Part shown: one piece after another, positions 1-7,264 of the stretch
Layout: each line of letters starts with the position of its first letter
How positions within the stretch are numbered: the first letter of the stretch is position 1
Assembly: GCA_945862235.1 (NCBI GenBank)
Contig: CAMAYU010000021.1
Coordinates: 1-53,089, forward strand
DNA from: Schlesneria paludicola DSM 18645
GTDB taxonomy: Bacteria; Planctomycetota; Planctomycetia; Planctomycetales; Planctomycetaceae
DNA: 53,089 bases
Direction of reading: 5' to 3'
Notes under the pieces: model-generated
Told to the model about the DNA's origin: nothing
The model's input: the letters and a program-made list of their open reading frames with translations, nothing else
Databases searched by the model: none
Made by a program: the position numbers and the translations under genes

Positions 1-134
1 AGGCGGGCCTTCCCATCACGGTCTTTGGGGCCAAAGAGACCAACCACACAAAGATTAACGCCGACCTCGGCCTGCCCGACGATCCGGCCACGAAGGCGTT
101 GTTCGAGTTTGTCGGTGAAGCTCTGAAGAAGTGA
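1..134 (+). CDS. C-terminal fragment of a probable alpha/beta hydrolase
   Basis: The window opens inside this gene. The first complete codon is at position 3 and the frame stays open to a TGA at 132-134, giving 43 residues. The tail contains [20 protein letters not shown] followed by an amphipathic helix ending in ALKK. A histidine in such a position, followed by a short linker and a last helix, is the pattern of the catalytic-histidine end of alpha/beta hydrolases (esterase or dienelactone-hydrolase type). The nucleophile and acid residues lie outside the window, so the family call rests on resemblance of the tail alone and the substrate cannot be stated. Confidence 0.45.
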   Translation, partial: AGLPITVFGAKETNHTKINADLGLPDDPATKALFEFVGEALKK

Positions 135-567
135 ACACGGCTCGCGAGAACTGTTCGTTCGGTACGGGCGCGAGGAACGATCACTGGATGCCCTGCCGAA
201 CGCCCGAGCCGCCGCCTCACTCCCGGAGGCCCGCCGGAAGCTGGCCGAAGCTCGTCGCGGCAAGCCACGGCCCAACTCGGTCATTGAGGCCCTTCGGCGG
301 GCCAATCTCGGCCGCAAGGCGACAGACGAGCAGCGACGAAAACGGAGCGAGGCCCAACGGGCGCGGGCCGCCAGTTCACAAAGACCACGCCGAAATTGGA
401 CTGAGCACGATGATCAACTTTGCCGAACCCTCGCGCCGGGCGAGGTTGTCACAGTGACCGGGCGTTCGCTCAGTGCCGTTTATTCGCGCCGCCACCTGCT
501 GGCCCTTCCTGACCGTCGGACCGAAGCCTATCGGGAGCTTGGGCCGATCAAATCGGTCAACCATTGA
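127..567 (+). pseudogene. NUMOD3/homing-endonuclease-like remnant without a start codon
   Basis: This frame opens after a TGA at 124-126 and closes at 565-567. It contains no ATG or plausible GTG/TTG near its beginning, yet it reads like a real protein. The middle has the basic repeats RKLAEARRGKPRP, RRANLGRK and RKRSEAQRARA, the spacing seen in NUMOD3-type DNA-binding modules of homing endonucleases. It is followed by NWTEHDDQLC and a TGRSLSAVYSRR segment, which resembles the Myb-like helix-turn-helix often attached to such proteins in planctomycetes. It abuts the end of the upstream hydrolase with eight bases of overlap, so the 5' part has probably been lost by a deletion. The family assignment is from pattern, not alignment. 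Confidence 0.4.
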
Positions 568-765
568 AGCGAGACCGATCACGAGTTGGTCCGCACTCTC
601 TCGCCACAAGCGGCCGCTCAAATAGACACGTCGAACTTTGGCCGCGGTGCGACGGCGGAGCGGACGACTCGGATCGCCGGGGGATCGCAAGGAGTGAGAA
701 TGTTCGCCGATCGTGAACGCGGCTCTCGGCGAACATTCATCAGCGTCCTCGGACTGATGCTGAGA

Positions 766-963
766 CTATGCTGGCTTGACGTTCTCGGCACACGGGCCTT
801 TCTGCCCCATGCCTTCGGTGTACGTCACCTTCTGGCCTTCGCGCAGGTCATTGAAACCGACACCTTGGACCGCAGACGAATGGAAGAACAGGTCTTTGTC
901 AGTTGCTGTCTTGATGAACCCGAATCCCTTGTCCAACACCTTTTTGATCGTGCCTTCGGCCAT
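766..963 (-). CDS. Cold-shock domain protein (CspA family)
   Basis: This is a 65-residue single cold-shock domain, the normal size for the family. It starts [26 protein letters not shown] at 12-17 is the RNP1 RNA-binding motif and LFFHSS at 25-30 is the RNP2 position. Such proteins bind single-stranded RNA or DNA and melt secondary structure in the cytoplasm. The start at 963 is supported by an AGGAAA ribosome-binding site about seven bases upstream. No gene was found in the roughly 280 bases upstream (964-1242), so the gene may have a long leader, as is common for cold-shock genes, but this is inference. Downstream of its stop there is no partner gene. Confidence 0.92.
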   Translation of the reverse strand: MAEGTIKKVLDKGFGFIKTATDKDLFFHSSAVQGVGFNDLREGQKVTYTEGMGQKGPCAENVKPA

Positions 964-1242
964 GTCTGCTTTTCCTAGAATGCCTGTTTGAATGGAATGC
1001 TGATCGGCACACGATGCCGACTCGCTACCATCGGTTGGTTCGAGAAGTTGTACCATGTCCACGTATCGAGTTGATGGATGCGAATCATCGCGCTCGCCAG
1101 TGTGATCGTTCTGTGTGGACCATCGTTGGGCTGATCGTCGCCATCTGGCGGCACGCATGCTGGGTCGCCGCAGCGCGGGCGAGCGCCGAGAACTTTGGCG
1201 AGAATTGAAGACCGGCCCGTCCCTTTTCAAAGGAAGAACTTC

Positions 1243-1527
1243 ATGACGAAGATCCCCTCCAGCAAATTCTCAACTGCCAAGAAGAAGATTGATTCGACAA
1301 AGTTCCCCACCGCCAAGCGGAAGCTCTCATCAGGAAAACTTGCCAGCCCGTCAGCCAAAATCACGTCGAAGAAATTTGCAAAGGCAAAAGAAGGAGCGAA
1401 GCAAGGCGTCAATGAACCTGCTCCGCTTGGCCGCCCTGCCGATGAACAAACCCGTCTGGACGAAATTGCGACCTTGAAAATCCAAACGGATGCCCTGAAG
1501 ACGGCGAGCAAACGAACTGCTCGTTGA
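1243..1527 (+). CDS. Small lysine-rich basic protein, function unknown
   Basis: A 94-residue protein beginning [20 protein letters not shown]. The first 60 residues are a loose tandem pattern of Ser/Thr-Lys-Phe and Ala-Lys-Lys steps ([30 protein letters not shown]), strongly positively charged and probably disordered. The last 30 residues form a mixed-charge helix. An AGGAAG ribosome-binding site lies about seven bases before the ATG. The composition is like histone-H1-type or nucleoid-associated basic tails, so nucleic-acid binding is a reasonable guess, but no domain is recognised. It stands alone between the cold-shock gene and a broken phosphoesterase. Confidence 0.6.
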   Translation: MTKIPSSKFSTAKKKIDSTKFPTAKRKLSSGKLASPSAKITSKKFAKAKEGAKQGVNEPAPLGRPADEQTRLDEIATLKIQTDALKTASKRTAR

Positions 1528-1596
1528 TCGAAGGCGCTTGCCGTCACACGTCGAACGCACGAGAGAGACGTTGCGTGTGGGGGGGCACTCAAGCAA

Positions 1597-1776
1597 ATGA
1601 AGCTCGGCCTGATCACGGACATCCACGAGCACGTCGAACACCTGCGAACGGCTCTCAGTCTGTTCCGCAGGAAAGGTGTCGAGCAAATTGTCGTCATTGG
1701 TGACGTGTTCGAGATGGGGCACCGGATTGAGGAGGCATGTCAGTTGCTGGCTGAGGCAAAGGCCATCGGCGTTTGA
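1597..1776 (+). pseudogene. Truncated metallophosphoesterase (N-terminal 59 residues)
   Basis: The frame begins MKLGLITDIHEHVEHLRTAL. D8 and H10 form the D-x-H metal-binding motif of calcineurin-like phosphoesterases, and IVVIGDVFEMG supplies the G-D motif of the second metal-binding loop. The reading then stops at AKAIGV, exactly where an intact member would continue into the G-N-H-D motif. Family members are usually more than 200 residues long, so essential metal ligands are missing and the product cannot be an active enzyme. The sequence after the stop shows no continuation in the other frames, which points to a deletion junction near 1774 rather than a simple frameshift. A run of seven G lies just upstream. 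Confidence 0.72.
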
Positions 1777-1789
1777 CGATCAGGCTGGC

Positions 1790-2269
1790 TCATTTCTTAG
1801 ACTTCTCCCGTTCGGTTTTCCTGAACTCCCACGGAGGCACCGGCTCCTTGTCCACCCACAGACCCTTCTTCTCTTTGCGTGCCAAATCCTCCGCCTCGGC
1901 CAGTTCCTTCGACTTGGAATACTGCTTGTAGTGCCACGCCATCCCGTCCTGAACCATCTCCAGATTGATGTGGCGGCTCCCGATCATGACTTCACCAATA
2001 ATGCGTCCGTAGCGGTCCTTCTCTTTCCATTGCACGACGACTTCTTCGCCGCCGACCTTCTCGCTCATCCGCTCCTTGCTCTTGGTTCCGAACGCCTGCT
2101 TCTTCTCCGGGGCGTCGATCCCTTGGAGACGAATCTTGTGCTGAACCTTTTCGGCATCGAGAACGGTGATCGTGTCGCCGTCTGCGATGCTCACGACTTT
2201 CCCTCGAAGCTCGTCAGCATGGAGCGAGGCGGTGATGACCAAGACAACGGCAGCGGTGATCCATCGCAT
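1790..2269 (-). CDS. Secreted thermonuclease-like protein (SNase domain)
   Basis: A 159-residue protein with a signal peptide (about residues 1-18, ending LHADE) followed by one staphylococcal-nuclease-like OB fold. The catalytic pattern is visible: Asp30 and Asp32 in IADGDTITVL, Arg47 and Asp52/Glu55 in IRLQGIDAPE, and the second arginine in DRYGR (86-89). These residues bind calcium and cleave phosphodiester bonds in the staphylococcal enzyme. The tail, rich in charged and aromatic residues (WVDKEPVPPWEFRK), is the usual C-terminus of bacterial exported members. It probably degrades DNA or RNA outside the cytoplasm. It is followed by no operon partner; the methyltransferase gene upstream on the same strand is 24 bases away, so the two may be co-transcribed. 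Confidence 0.92.
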   Translation of the reverse strand: MRWITAAVVLVITASLHADELRGKVVSIADGDTITVLDAEKVQHKIRLQGIDAPEKKQAFGTKSKERMSEKVGGEEVVVQWKEKDRYGRIIGEVMIGSRHINLEMVQDGMAWHYKQYSKSKELAEAEDLARKEKKGLWVDKEPVPPWEFRKTEREKSKK

Positions 2270-2293
2270 ACGGACATTCCCTTTGAATTCAGT

Positions 2294-2899
2294 TCACACT
2301 CTTCGCACAACCACGAACCATGCCTTCGGCCCTCCGTCACTGGACGAGATGTCCTTCGGGTCAGGTCGGACTTCGTACTGTGACGGCTCGATTGACTCGA
2401 TGGCCCAACCCTCGGCGAAGGCGACCTCAATCTCCTTCCGAGATACCCGCCGTGGCCCCTGCGTCCCCGGCTCCTCGTCGCTGAAACAGAGAAAGAAAAA
2501 GCGACCGTTCGGCTTGAGGATTTTCGCCAATCCCTCAACGTAGCGGCGGCGGTCATCGTCGCTGAAGACGTGGAAGAGGCCACTGTCGATCACGTTGTCG
2601 AACCGTTCAGTCCAATTCTTCAGGGTCAGAGCGTCCATGACAAGGAACGTCACCGTCAGACTTCGCTCTGTAGCTTTTCGTTTCGCTATCGTGATTGGCT
2701 CGGCTAGAAAGTCGATACCCGTGACCTTGTTGCCTCGGCTGGCGAAGAAGAAGGCATTTTCACCGGTCCCGCACCCGGAGTCCAAGATTGACCCTGTGAT
2801 CTGATCGGCCACGTTGATGAATGCCTTTTGCGGCCTGCCGATTTCCCATCGTGGTTGACCGGCATAAATGGACTCGAAGGCAGTGCGGTCAATGGTCAT
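2294..2899 (-). CDS. Class I SAM-dependent methyltransferase
   Basis: A 201-residue Rossmann-fold methyltransferase. Motif I is ILDSGCGTGENA (residues 38-49), the acidic end of strand beta-2 is VTGIDF (59-64), and motif IV is in FDNVIDSGLFHVF. The opening segment with WEIGRPQKAF resembles the thiopurine-methyltransferase-like and small-molecule methyltransferase group, so a small-molecule substrate is more likely than DNA. I chose the ATG at 2899 because GGAGA lies about eight bases upstream; the open frame extends 23 codons further but those residues are not family-like. The SNase gene lies 24 bases downstream on the same strand. Confidence 0.9.
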   Translation of the reverse strand: MTIDRTAFESIYAGQPRWEIGRPQKAFINVADQITGSILDSGCGTGENAFFFASRGNKVTGIDFLAEPITIAKRKATERSLTVTFLVMDALTLKNWTERFDNVIDSGLFHVFSDDDRRRYVEGLAKILKPNGRFFFLCFSDEEPGTQGPRRVSRKEIEVAFAEGWAIESIEPSQYEVRPDPKDISSSDGGPKAWFVVVRRV

Positions 2900-3077
2900 C
2901 GTTGTCTCTCCGGCTCGGCCTGAAGGGCAATCAAAATCGTCGTTTCCAACTTGGATGGTTCGTCGCAATGATGCCCGTAGATTTCCAGTGATGGTGAGCC
3001 GATGATTTCGCCACGAACGGAAAGTTCTCCAAGAGAGAATCCGGACGGTCGGTCTAATCCTACACGATGAGACAAGA

Positions 3078-3338
3078 ATGTCTGAGTGGCTCGTTTACAT
3101 TCTGCGGTGTGCGGACGACACGCTGTACACCGGGATCACCAACGATTTGAGCCGTCGCTGCGACCAGCACAACGCCGGAACCGCTTCCCGTTACACACGC
3201 AGTCGCCTCCCTGTTGTCTTGGTCTACCAAGAGACACAAGCAACTCGAAGTCTGGCTCTGAAACGTGAGTTGGCGATCAAGGCTCTGTCTCGGAAGCAAA
3301 AAGAGTTGCTGATTCAAGCGGCTGATGAAGGACAATGA
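3078..3338 (+). CDS. GIY-YIG domain protein (UPF0213/YhbQ type)
   Basis: An 86-residue single-domain protein. VYILRCADDTLYTGITNDL contains the VYI...YTG core that corresponds to GIY...YIG, followed by the conserved arginine region RRCDQHNAG and a helix with Glu (ALKRELAIKALSR). The length matches the stand-alone GIY-YIG proteins of bacteria (80-100 residues), which have been linked to DNA cleavage or repair but whose precise role is generally unclear. Its stop overlaps the start of the next gene by four bases (ATGA), so it heads a run of four small plus-strand genes. Confidence 0.93.
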   Translation: MSEWLVYILRCADDTLYTGITNDLSRRCDQHNAGTASRYTRSRLPVVLVYQETQATRSLALKRELAIKALSRKQKELLIQAADEGQ

Positions 3339-3517
3339 ACGTGCGATTGTGTGTGGTCCTCTGCTGTGTTGTCCTGATCGGCGTTACCGCTGCTGTTACC
3401 CGAGTTCAATTGCCCACGAGCAGCACGCCCCTTCGCCTCGACGACTTGGACCAGTCTGTTGAAGGACTCCTGCGAGGACTGACGTTGAAGCAGTACAACC
3501 AAGTTGAAGAGAAGTAA
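3335..3517 (+). CDS. Small exported or membrane-anchored protein, function unknown
   Basis: Sixty residues starting MNVRLCVVLCCVVLIGVTAA, which is a clear hydrophobic segment (about 4-20) suited to a signal peptide or anchor. The remainder is a short acidic/hydrophilic part ending KQYNQVEEK. The start overlaps the GIY-YIG stop (ATGA) and its own stop sits in TAATG with the next start, so translational coupling supports that this is a real gene. No family is recognised. Confidence 0.7.
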   Translation: MNVRLCVVLCCVVLIGVTAAVTRVQLPTSSTPLRLDDLDQSVEGLLRGLTLKQYNQVEEK

Positions 3518-3798
3518 TGATGGGAAGCATTCACGCCTTGGAGTTCGAGCTAAGGGCTGACAAGTACATGGCATTCATCATTTGGCCCGAAACCCCTCCG
3601 ACCACCGCGAGGCTCATCAGTTCTCGCAAGTCTTGGCTGACTGCAAAAGCGGGTGATGCGGTGCTGGTGAACGACGAGCGGCACTTCATCAAAGAGGTGC
3701 GTCTCTACCGTGTCGATCCCGCTGGGGAAAATGGCCAAACGGTCCAGTCAGGTCAGGCGTGGATCGACGGTGAAGTGATCGACGAATCGAACAAGTGA
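3517..3798 (+). CDS. Unassigned 93-residue protein
   Basis: A small soluble protein, MMGSIHALEFELRADKYMAF and onward, with alternating hydrophobic residues compatible with a small beta-rich domain (AGDAVLVNDERHFIKEVRLY). No signal peptide, membrane segment or motif is visible. The start shares one base with the preceding stop (TAATG). It is the third gene of the small cluster that begins with the GIY-YIG gene. I do not recognise the family. Confidence 0.72.
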   Translation: MMGSIHALEFELRADKYMAFIIWPETPPTTARLISSRKSWLTAKAGDAVLVNDERHFIKEVRLYRVDPAGENGQTVQSGQAWIDGEVIDESNK

Positions 3799-3816
3799 CG
3801 CCGAGGAGATTGATCC

Positions 3817-4071
3817 ATGCGAGCCTTAGCCCACATCATCGTCGAACAACAAGACGGTCACTCGGCCGCATGGTTCAGCGGCACGCCACAATTCGCCTGT
3901 GGTGGGCAGTGGCCTGCTGACGCCATTCGTCGATTGCTCGATGGCTTCGGTGGTGCGGGGTTCGACGGCGAAGAGATCATCGCCATTGAGGATGCGACAA
4001 GAGACGGGCATCTTGAGTTTCTGATTCCGCATCTCAACCGCTGGCGGATTCCTGTGGCGTCGGTGAATTGA
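3817..4071 (+). CDS. Unassigned 84-residue protein
   Basis: A small protein starting MRALAHIIVEQQDGHSAAWF. It has a compact mixed alpha/beta look, with a DAIRRLLDGF helix and an ending HLNRWRIPVASVN. A GAGGAG ribosome-binding site lies about nine bases before the ATG, 18 bases after the previous stop. No recognised domain. Being last in the four-gene run, it may share the transcript with the GIY-YIG gene. Confidence 0.72.
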   Translation: MRALAHIIVEQQDGHSAAWFSGTPQFACGGQWPADAIRRLLDGFGGAGFDGEEIIAIEDATRDGHLEFLIPHLNRWRIPVASVN

Positions 4072-4154
4072 GGCCGCAGACAGCCCTATGCTGGCCTGAC
4101 CTTCTCTTTGTAACGAACACCAAACACCAGCACTCGAAACAGGTGTGGTTTTTG

Positions 4155-4193
4155 AGTACTCCAAAAGATAACGATATCGTTATTTTCGGTACT
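4155..4193. repeat. Long imperfect inverted repeat centred on ATAACGATATCGTTAT
   Basis: The centre, 4168-4183, is a perfect 16-base palindrome. On both sides the pairing continues with small interruptions: AGTACTCCAAAAG on the left against TTTCGGTACT on the right. The whole can fold into a hairpin of about 18 base pairs. It lies about 85 bases after the stop of the last gene of the plus-strand cluster. It could be a transcription terminator (a T-run follows the centre), a dimeric protein-binding site or a mobile-element end; the sequence does not decide. Confidence 0.55.
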
Positions 4194-4818
4194 TGTCGGT
4201 ATTCGACGCGGTGTACACAAACAGGTGTTCATGAACTACTGTGACTCGACCGTCGCATCTATATTGATGAACAGGAGTTACGTCAGAAACAGTCTTGGAG
4301 AAATTAGACGGGTGTTTTTTCCGTCGGTCGTCTAAAAGTATCAAGAAATAGACGAGGTGTCGGAAGACTGCGACGGAGCAGTCTATCCGACAGGACGGAA
4401 ATTGCAACCCCTGGAAAAATTTTTCAGGTCGCCTTGTACACTACCTGTCATTTTTCGTAACTCCATGTGAAAACTCAACTTCGGACGCCGTAGGAAATAA
4501 AGTAGTGTGCGCACGGGGAACTAATCCTATGTCTTTTCTCTTCTAGAAAAGAACATACGGATATGCTGCACGCCGCCGCTTAAAGGGCGTCGTCGTGCAT
4601 CATCAAAACCTAAGAAATACACGCGCCGGTGGAAAGCAGAGTCTGGCGAGCCACAGAATACTCACGCCAGACGCACAGGCTTCGTGTTTGGCGCTGTTAC
4701 CCAGAAAAAACGATGTGACCCACGCACTGCCCGACAGAACGCTGCCAGGCTCGTTTCTTGAAGCGCTGGTTTTCGCCCCGAAGAGACAGCTTCGAGGACG
4801 CATCAACATTGCACGATA

Positions 4819-4840
4819 TGTACACTGAACGTAGTGTACA
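4819..4840. terminator. Short inverted repeat TGTACACT-6-AGTGTACA downstream of the RNase H-like gene
   Basis: Two perfect eight-base arms, TGTACACT (4819-4826) and AGTGTACA (4833-4840), are separated by six bases. The site is 75 bases beyond the stop of the minus-strand RNase H-like gene, so it may act as a factor-independent or bidirectional stop, although no strong T-run follows. GTACAC also occurs singly near 4210 and 4435. An operator role is equally possible. Confidence 0.35.
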
Positions 4841-4914
4841 GACCATCGAGCGCAGTCTTTGTGCGAAGAGCGCCAGCCGGCTTCAGCGACAGAACCTAAC
4901 TCGGGCGCGCAGAC

Positions 4915-5535
4915 CTAGTCTTTGTTGGCGCTCAACAGTCGACCTTCGTCAGGCCACTCTGTCACGGTGCCGATTAGCGCCTTGCGCGACTCACCAGCCA
5001 GACGATCACAGATCTGGTTCAGTCGGATCGACACCCGAGGAATGTGTTTGAACGTCAACACATAGCCCGACTTCGCGATGTCTCGTACACCCGACCAGAT
5101 GGGTGACGTGCTGCGATTGCACTTGTCCGCCGACACGGAGCTGGACAGCAACTGTGTTCGAGATTGGTCGACGATTACTTGGTTGTCCGTCAACACCAAC
5201 ACCGACACAGGCCGTTTGAGCTTTTGCCTCAACGCGTCACCACGACGTCGATCAAACGCCAGCAGGCTGTGAAAGTAAGCCATCAACTCCGCCACCTCGA
5301 TCGGGCCGACGGACCAGGCACCACTCACCAGGTCGCGTCTACCGCTCGACATCTCGACACAGACGCAGGCCCAGCCGAGGCCGATGTCGCTCTGCCAGCC
5401 ACCCGTACCTGAGCCATCGCCGACAAGTAGCAGATCGTAAGAAGGTAGCCCGAGCTCCCGGTTCAACCGAGCCAGTCGCGCATTCGACCGCCCGGCTTCT
5501 TTCAAGCGAAAGACGGGTCGGTCACTTGTTGGCAT
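4915..5535 (-). CDS. RNase H-fold protein, probable ribonuclease
   Basis: A 206-residue protein (from the ATG at 5535) with the acidic pattern of the RNase H superfamily. Asp40 is in LLLVGDGSGTGG, Glu80/Glu83 in GPIEVAELMAYFHSLL, Asp117 in VSVLVLTDNQV, and Asp177 in LNQICDRLAGESRK after a histidine-containing strand (FKHIPR). This is the D-E-D-D order and spacing of RNase HI-like enzymes, which cut RNA in RNA/DNA hybrids. The N-terminal 30 residues are an additional basic helix. It starts 14 bases before the end of the upstream small gene, so the two are coupled. It could serve a mobile element or an RNA-processing role; no reverse transcriptase is nearby. Confidence 0.6.
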   Translation of the reverse strand: MPTSDRPVFRLKEAGRSNARLARLNRELGLPSYDLLLVGDGSGTGGWQSDIGLGWACVCVEMSSGRRDLVSGAWSVGPIEVAELMAYFHSLLAFDRRRGDALRQKLKRPVSVLVLTDNQVIVDQSRTQLLSSSVSADKCNRSTSPIWSGVRDIAKSGYVLTFKHIPRVSIRLNQICDRLAGESRKALIGTVTEWPDEGRLLSANKD

Positions 5536-5788
5536 TGGATTTTGCCTCGTCCAGTAGTCGCACACACTCAGCATGCCGCCTGTGGTCGATCAGATGCGAC
5601 GTATGCTTGCGCACGACCATGTTGTAGCCGCGATCCTTCAGTTCCTTGAACAGTGCGGCGTACTCGGACTTCTTCGCCGGCTTAGACGAGTCAACACACT
5701 TTTGGTAATCCGCGGCCGAGTGCTGGCCGGTGTGCGTGTAGCTCTGGCACACAACCGCTCGCTTGCCGCAAAGGAATGCGACGGTCAC
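5522..5788 (-). CDS. Small partner of the RNase H-like gene, function unknown
   Basis: The coding-like part is about 88 residues, from a GTG at 5786-5788 (VTVAFLCGKRAVVCQSYTHT) to the stop at 5522. The GTG is chosen because GGAGG lies eight bases upstream; the frame remains open further upstream but there the residues look random. Two hydrophobic strands are followed by a lysine-rich helix region (SSKPAKKSEYAALFKELK) and a histidine/arginine-rich segment. The C-terminus overlaps the start of the RNase H-like gene by 14 bases. No family recognised; possibly an RNA-binding or regulatory partner. Confidence 0.5.
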   Translation of the reverse strand: MTVAFLCGKRAVVCQSYTHTGQHSAADYQKCVDSSKPAKKSEYAALFKELKDRGYNMVVRKHTSHLIDHRRHAECVRLLDEAKSNANK

Positions 5789-6154
5789 TGCATACACCTC
5801 CGCGGGCTGCCGCACTGACGCTCTGGAGAGCCCATGATCACAACACTGTCGTTCTGCCGTACTCGCCACGACACGGCAAACGTGGTCGACGGCGCAGTCT
5901 GGCCGAAAGTTTGTAAGGCCCAATAAAGTTATTGCCGGAGATAACGAATCAGGTGAATGCCTCACTTTGATAGGGACGACGCCAGGAGTGTTATGGCGTC
6001 TAGCCCACGGCTGGTCGCGATGCTGTGGCCGATGGCTCGGCAGCATCGGTTGGGGCATCGTCGGGGGTCGGCCCGCGTCTTGGCGGCGCAGCAGTCTTAT
6101 ACCCTGCCGGAGGGACCGTGTACGCACGGATGGGTTCAACTCCCCCGGTCTCCG
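5789..6154. other. 366-bp region without a supportable gene, containing a tRNA-like segment
   Basis: No convincing open frame was found on either strand. The only structured part is the tRNA-like segment at about 6091-6161, listed separately. The rest may contain the promoter of the small gene and RNase H-like pair reading leftward. Confidence 0.5.
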
Positions 6155-6161
6155 TTAGCCA
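6091..6161 (+). other. tRNA/tmRNA-like remnant (anticodon-, extra- and T-arm-like hairpins)
   Basis: Three consecutive hairpins resemble the 3' two thirds of a class II tRNA: GCAG(...TTATA...)CTGC like an anticodon arm, CCGTG-TACG-CACGG like a long extra arm, and GGGTTCAACTCCC with the exact GTTCAA of a T arm. The following CCGGTCTCCG resembles an acceptor 3' strand, but it is not followed by CCA and I find no matching 5' acceptor strand or D arm upstream. The T arm and 3' end also look like those of tmRNA genes. It is therefore probably a decayed fragment, perhaps a relic attachment site, not a working tRNA. Confidence 0.35.
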
Positions 6162-6316
6162 GCATCGGTGCGCTTGAGCACCCGCGCAGCGGCTTTCATG
6201 GCAACCTTGCGTAACCACACGGCAATCGTCATCTCTTCCGCTTCAGCAGCTTGGACGAATTGCGTCCATTCGTCGTCAGGGCAACGGAACTGGTGTTGAG
6301 GGTCGCTTGCCTCTGA
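6155..6316 (-). pseudogene. Fragment of a small DNA-binding (ribbon-helix-helix-like) protein
   Basis: The last 53 codons of this frame read SEASDPQHQFRCPDDEWTQF and continue with a helix-turn-helix-like stretch MTIAVWLRKVAMKAAARVLK. The strand followed by two helices, with the pattern F-x-x-P-D-D-E-W, is typical of ribbon-helix-helix or CopG-like proteins such as antitoxins. No start codon with a ribosome-binding site is present close to this part; the upstream extension to 6472 is serine/threonine/arginine-rich and not protein-like. The 5' end has therefore probably been lost. No toxin partner is seen. Confidence 0.4.
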
Positions 6317-6596
6317 GAGAGCCGAGACGGACCTACCTCCTCGCCATTCCCTTGTAGATGTAGCCGTGCGTTCGAGGGGTCTGCTCCAAGTAGAACTCGT
6401 CGAGACCGACGTTTCCAAACGGCTCCTCCCGAACGAGGTCATTGACGTTGCGGTCGAGATGGCAGTTGTCACCCAGTCGTCGTTGAAGCCAGTTCAATCG
6501 CCGCTGCCACTTCTGAACCTTCGCATTGGGGCTGTCATCGTCGCCCGAGGCTCGTTGTCGCCTTACGGCGAGAGAATGGACGCCCAGCTCAAGGTG

Positions 6597-7193
6597 CTAC
6601 CCGATGTCCTTGATTGTGGCTTCGTGCGGCTTCGGATTCTTGGTCATGAGATATGCGATGACACCACCGGCGACGGCACCCAACAAATGACCGTCCCAAG
6701 AAATGTGCGTGCCGATACGAGGTATGACGCCCCACAGCAGAATTCCGCCATACACGAACGTCACGACTAGCGAGACAACGAGCGGGACAAACCTTCGTTC
6801 CAACCAGCCTGAAACAATCAAAAAGGCAATCAGTCCGAAGATCAGGCCGCTGGCTCCAACATGAGTCGCAGTCCGTCCGCACAGCCAAAGCAAGATGCCA
6901 CCGAGCAAGACAATTTCAGTTACGACTTCCCACGATCTCGCCTTGGAACCCGCCAGTAGGATGAGCAGCACAAACAGCGGCAGCGTGTTACTGACAATGT
7001 GCTGCAAATTGGCATGAAGAAAAGGCATGGCCGGAATCCCCACAAGGCCGTGCAACGTCCGTGGAGTTACTCCGAAGGAAAGCAGATCGAGTGGCACCAC
7101 GCATTCCAGAAGAAAGACGCCCCAAATGGTCGCAATGAAGATGACGACGCCCTTGATTTCCTGTTGGATCGTGTGCTGCATAGAAAGTTTCAC
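6597..7193 (-). CDS. Rhomboid-family intramembrane serine protease
   Basis: A 198-residue polytopic membrane protein with about six hydrophobic segments. The rhomboid signature is present: HANLQHIVSN (60-69, in the second helix), GASG with catalytic Ser115, and HISWDGHLLGAVAGG with the catalytic histidine at 169. The length is the minimal six-helix rhomboid core. It would cleave transmembrane substrates within the inner membrane; the substrate is unknown. The start may be Met1 or Met5 because neither has a clear ribosome-binding site. The neighbouring genes do not suggest a partner. Confidence 0.93.
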   Translation of the reverse strand: MKLSMQHTIQQEIKGVVIFIATIWGVFLLECVVPLDLLSFGVTPRTLHGLVGIPAMPFLHANLQHIVSNTLPLFVLLILLAGSKARSWEVVTEIVLLGGILLWLCGRTATHVGASGLIFGLIAFLIVSGWLERRFVPLVVSLVVTFVYGGILLWGVIPRIGTHISWDGHLLGAVAGGVIAYLMTKNPKPHEATIKDIG

Positions 7194-7264
7194 CGCTGGC
7201 TGAAGTCAACTATCCGTCCAACACGACGTTGAGCGCAAAGAAACTGTTACCTAGGAAGACGACA

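Larger units (their letters stand above)
4072..4914. other. 843-bp region without a supportable gene
   Basis: This stretch is visibly richer in A and T than its surroundings. Open frames in it (for example 4180-4407 minus and 4595-4828 plus) have no ribosome-binding site, unlike codon choice and no recognisable product. It holds two inverted repeats listed separately (4155-4193 and 4819-4840) and a TTTTCTCTTCTAGAAAAG imperfect palindrome near 4535-4553. The compositional shift suggests imported or decayed DNA. Confidence 0.6.

Noticed and set aside
131..457. ATG-initiated plus-strand frame of 108 codons
   Set aside because: Overlaps the NUMOD3-like reading in another phase; its own product is low-complexity and unlike any protein.
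1676..2383. Plus-strand frame of 235 codons
   Set aside because: Antisense to the thermonuclease gene, which has signal peptide, catalytic residues and correct length.
4180..4828. Short open frames in the AT-richer stretch (minus 4180-4407, plus 4595-4828)
   Set aside because: No ribosome-binding site, no recognisable domain and codon choice unlike the neighbouring genes.
6091..6161. A functional class II tRNA gene
   Set aside because: No 5' acceptor strand or D arm can be paired, the T stem has only three good pairs and no CCA follows, so only a remnant is reported.
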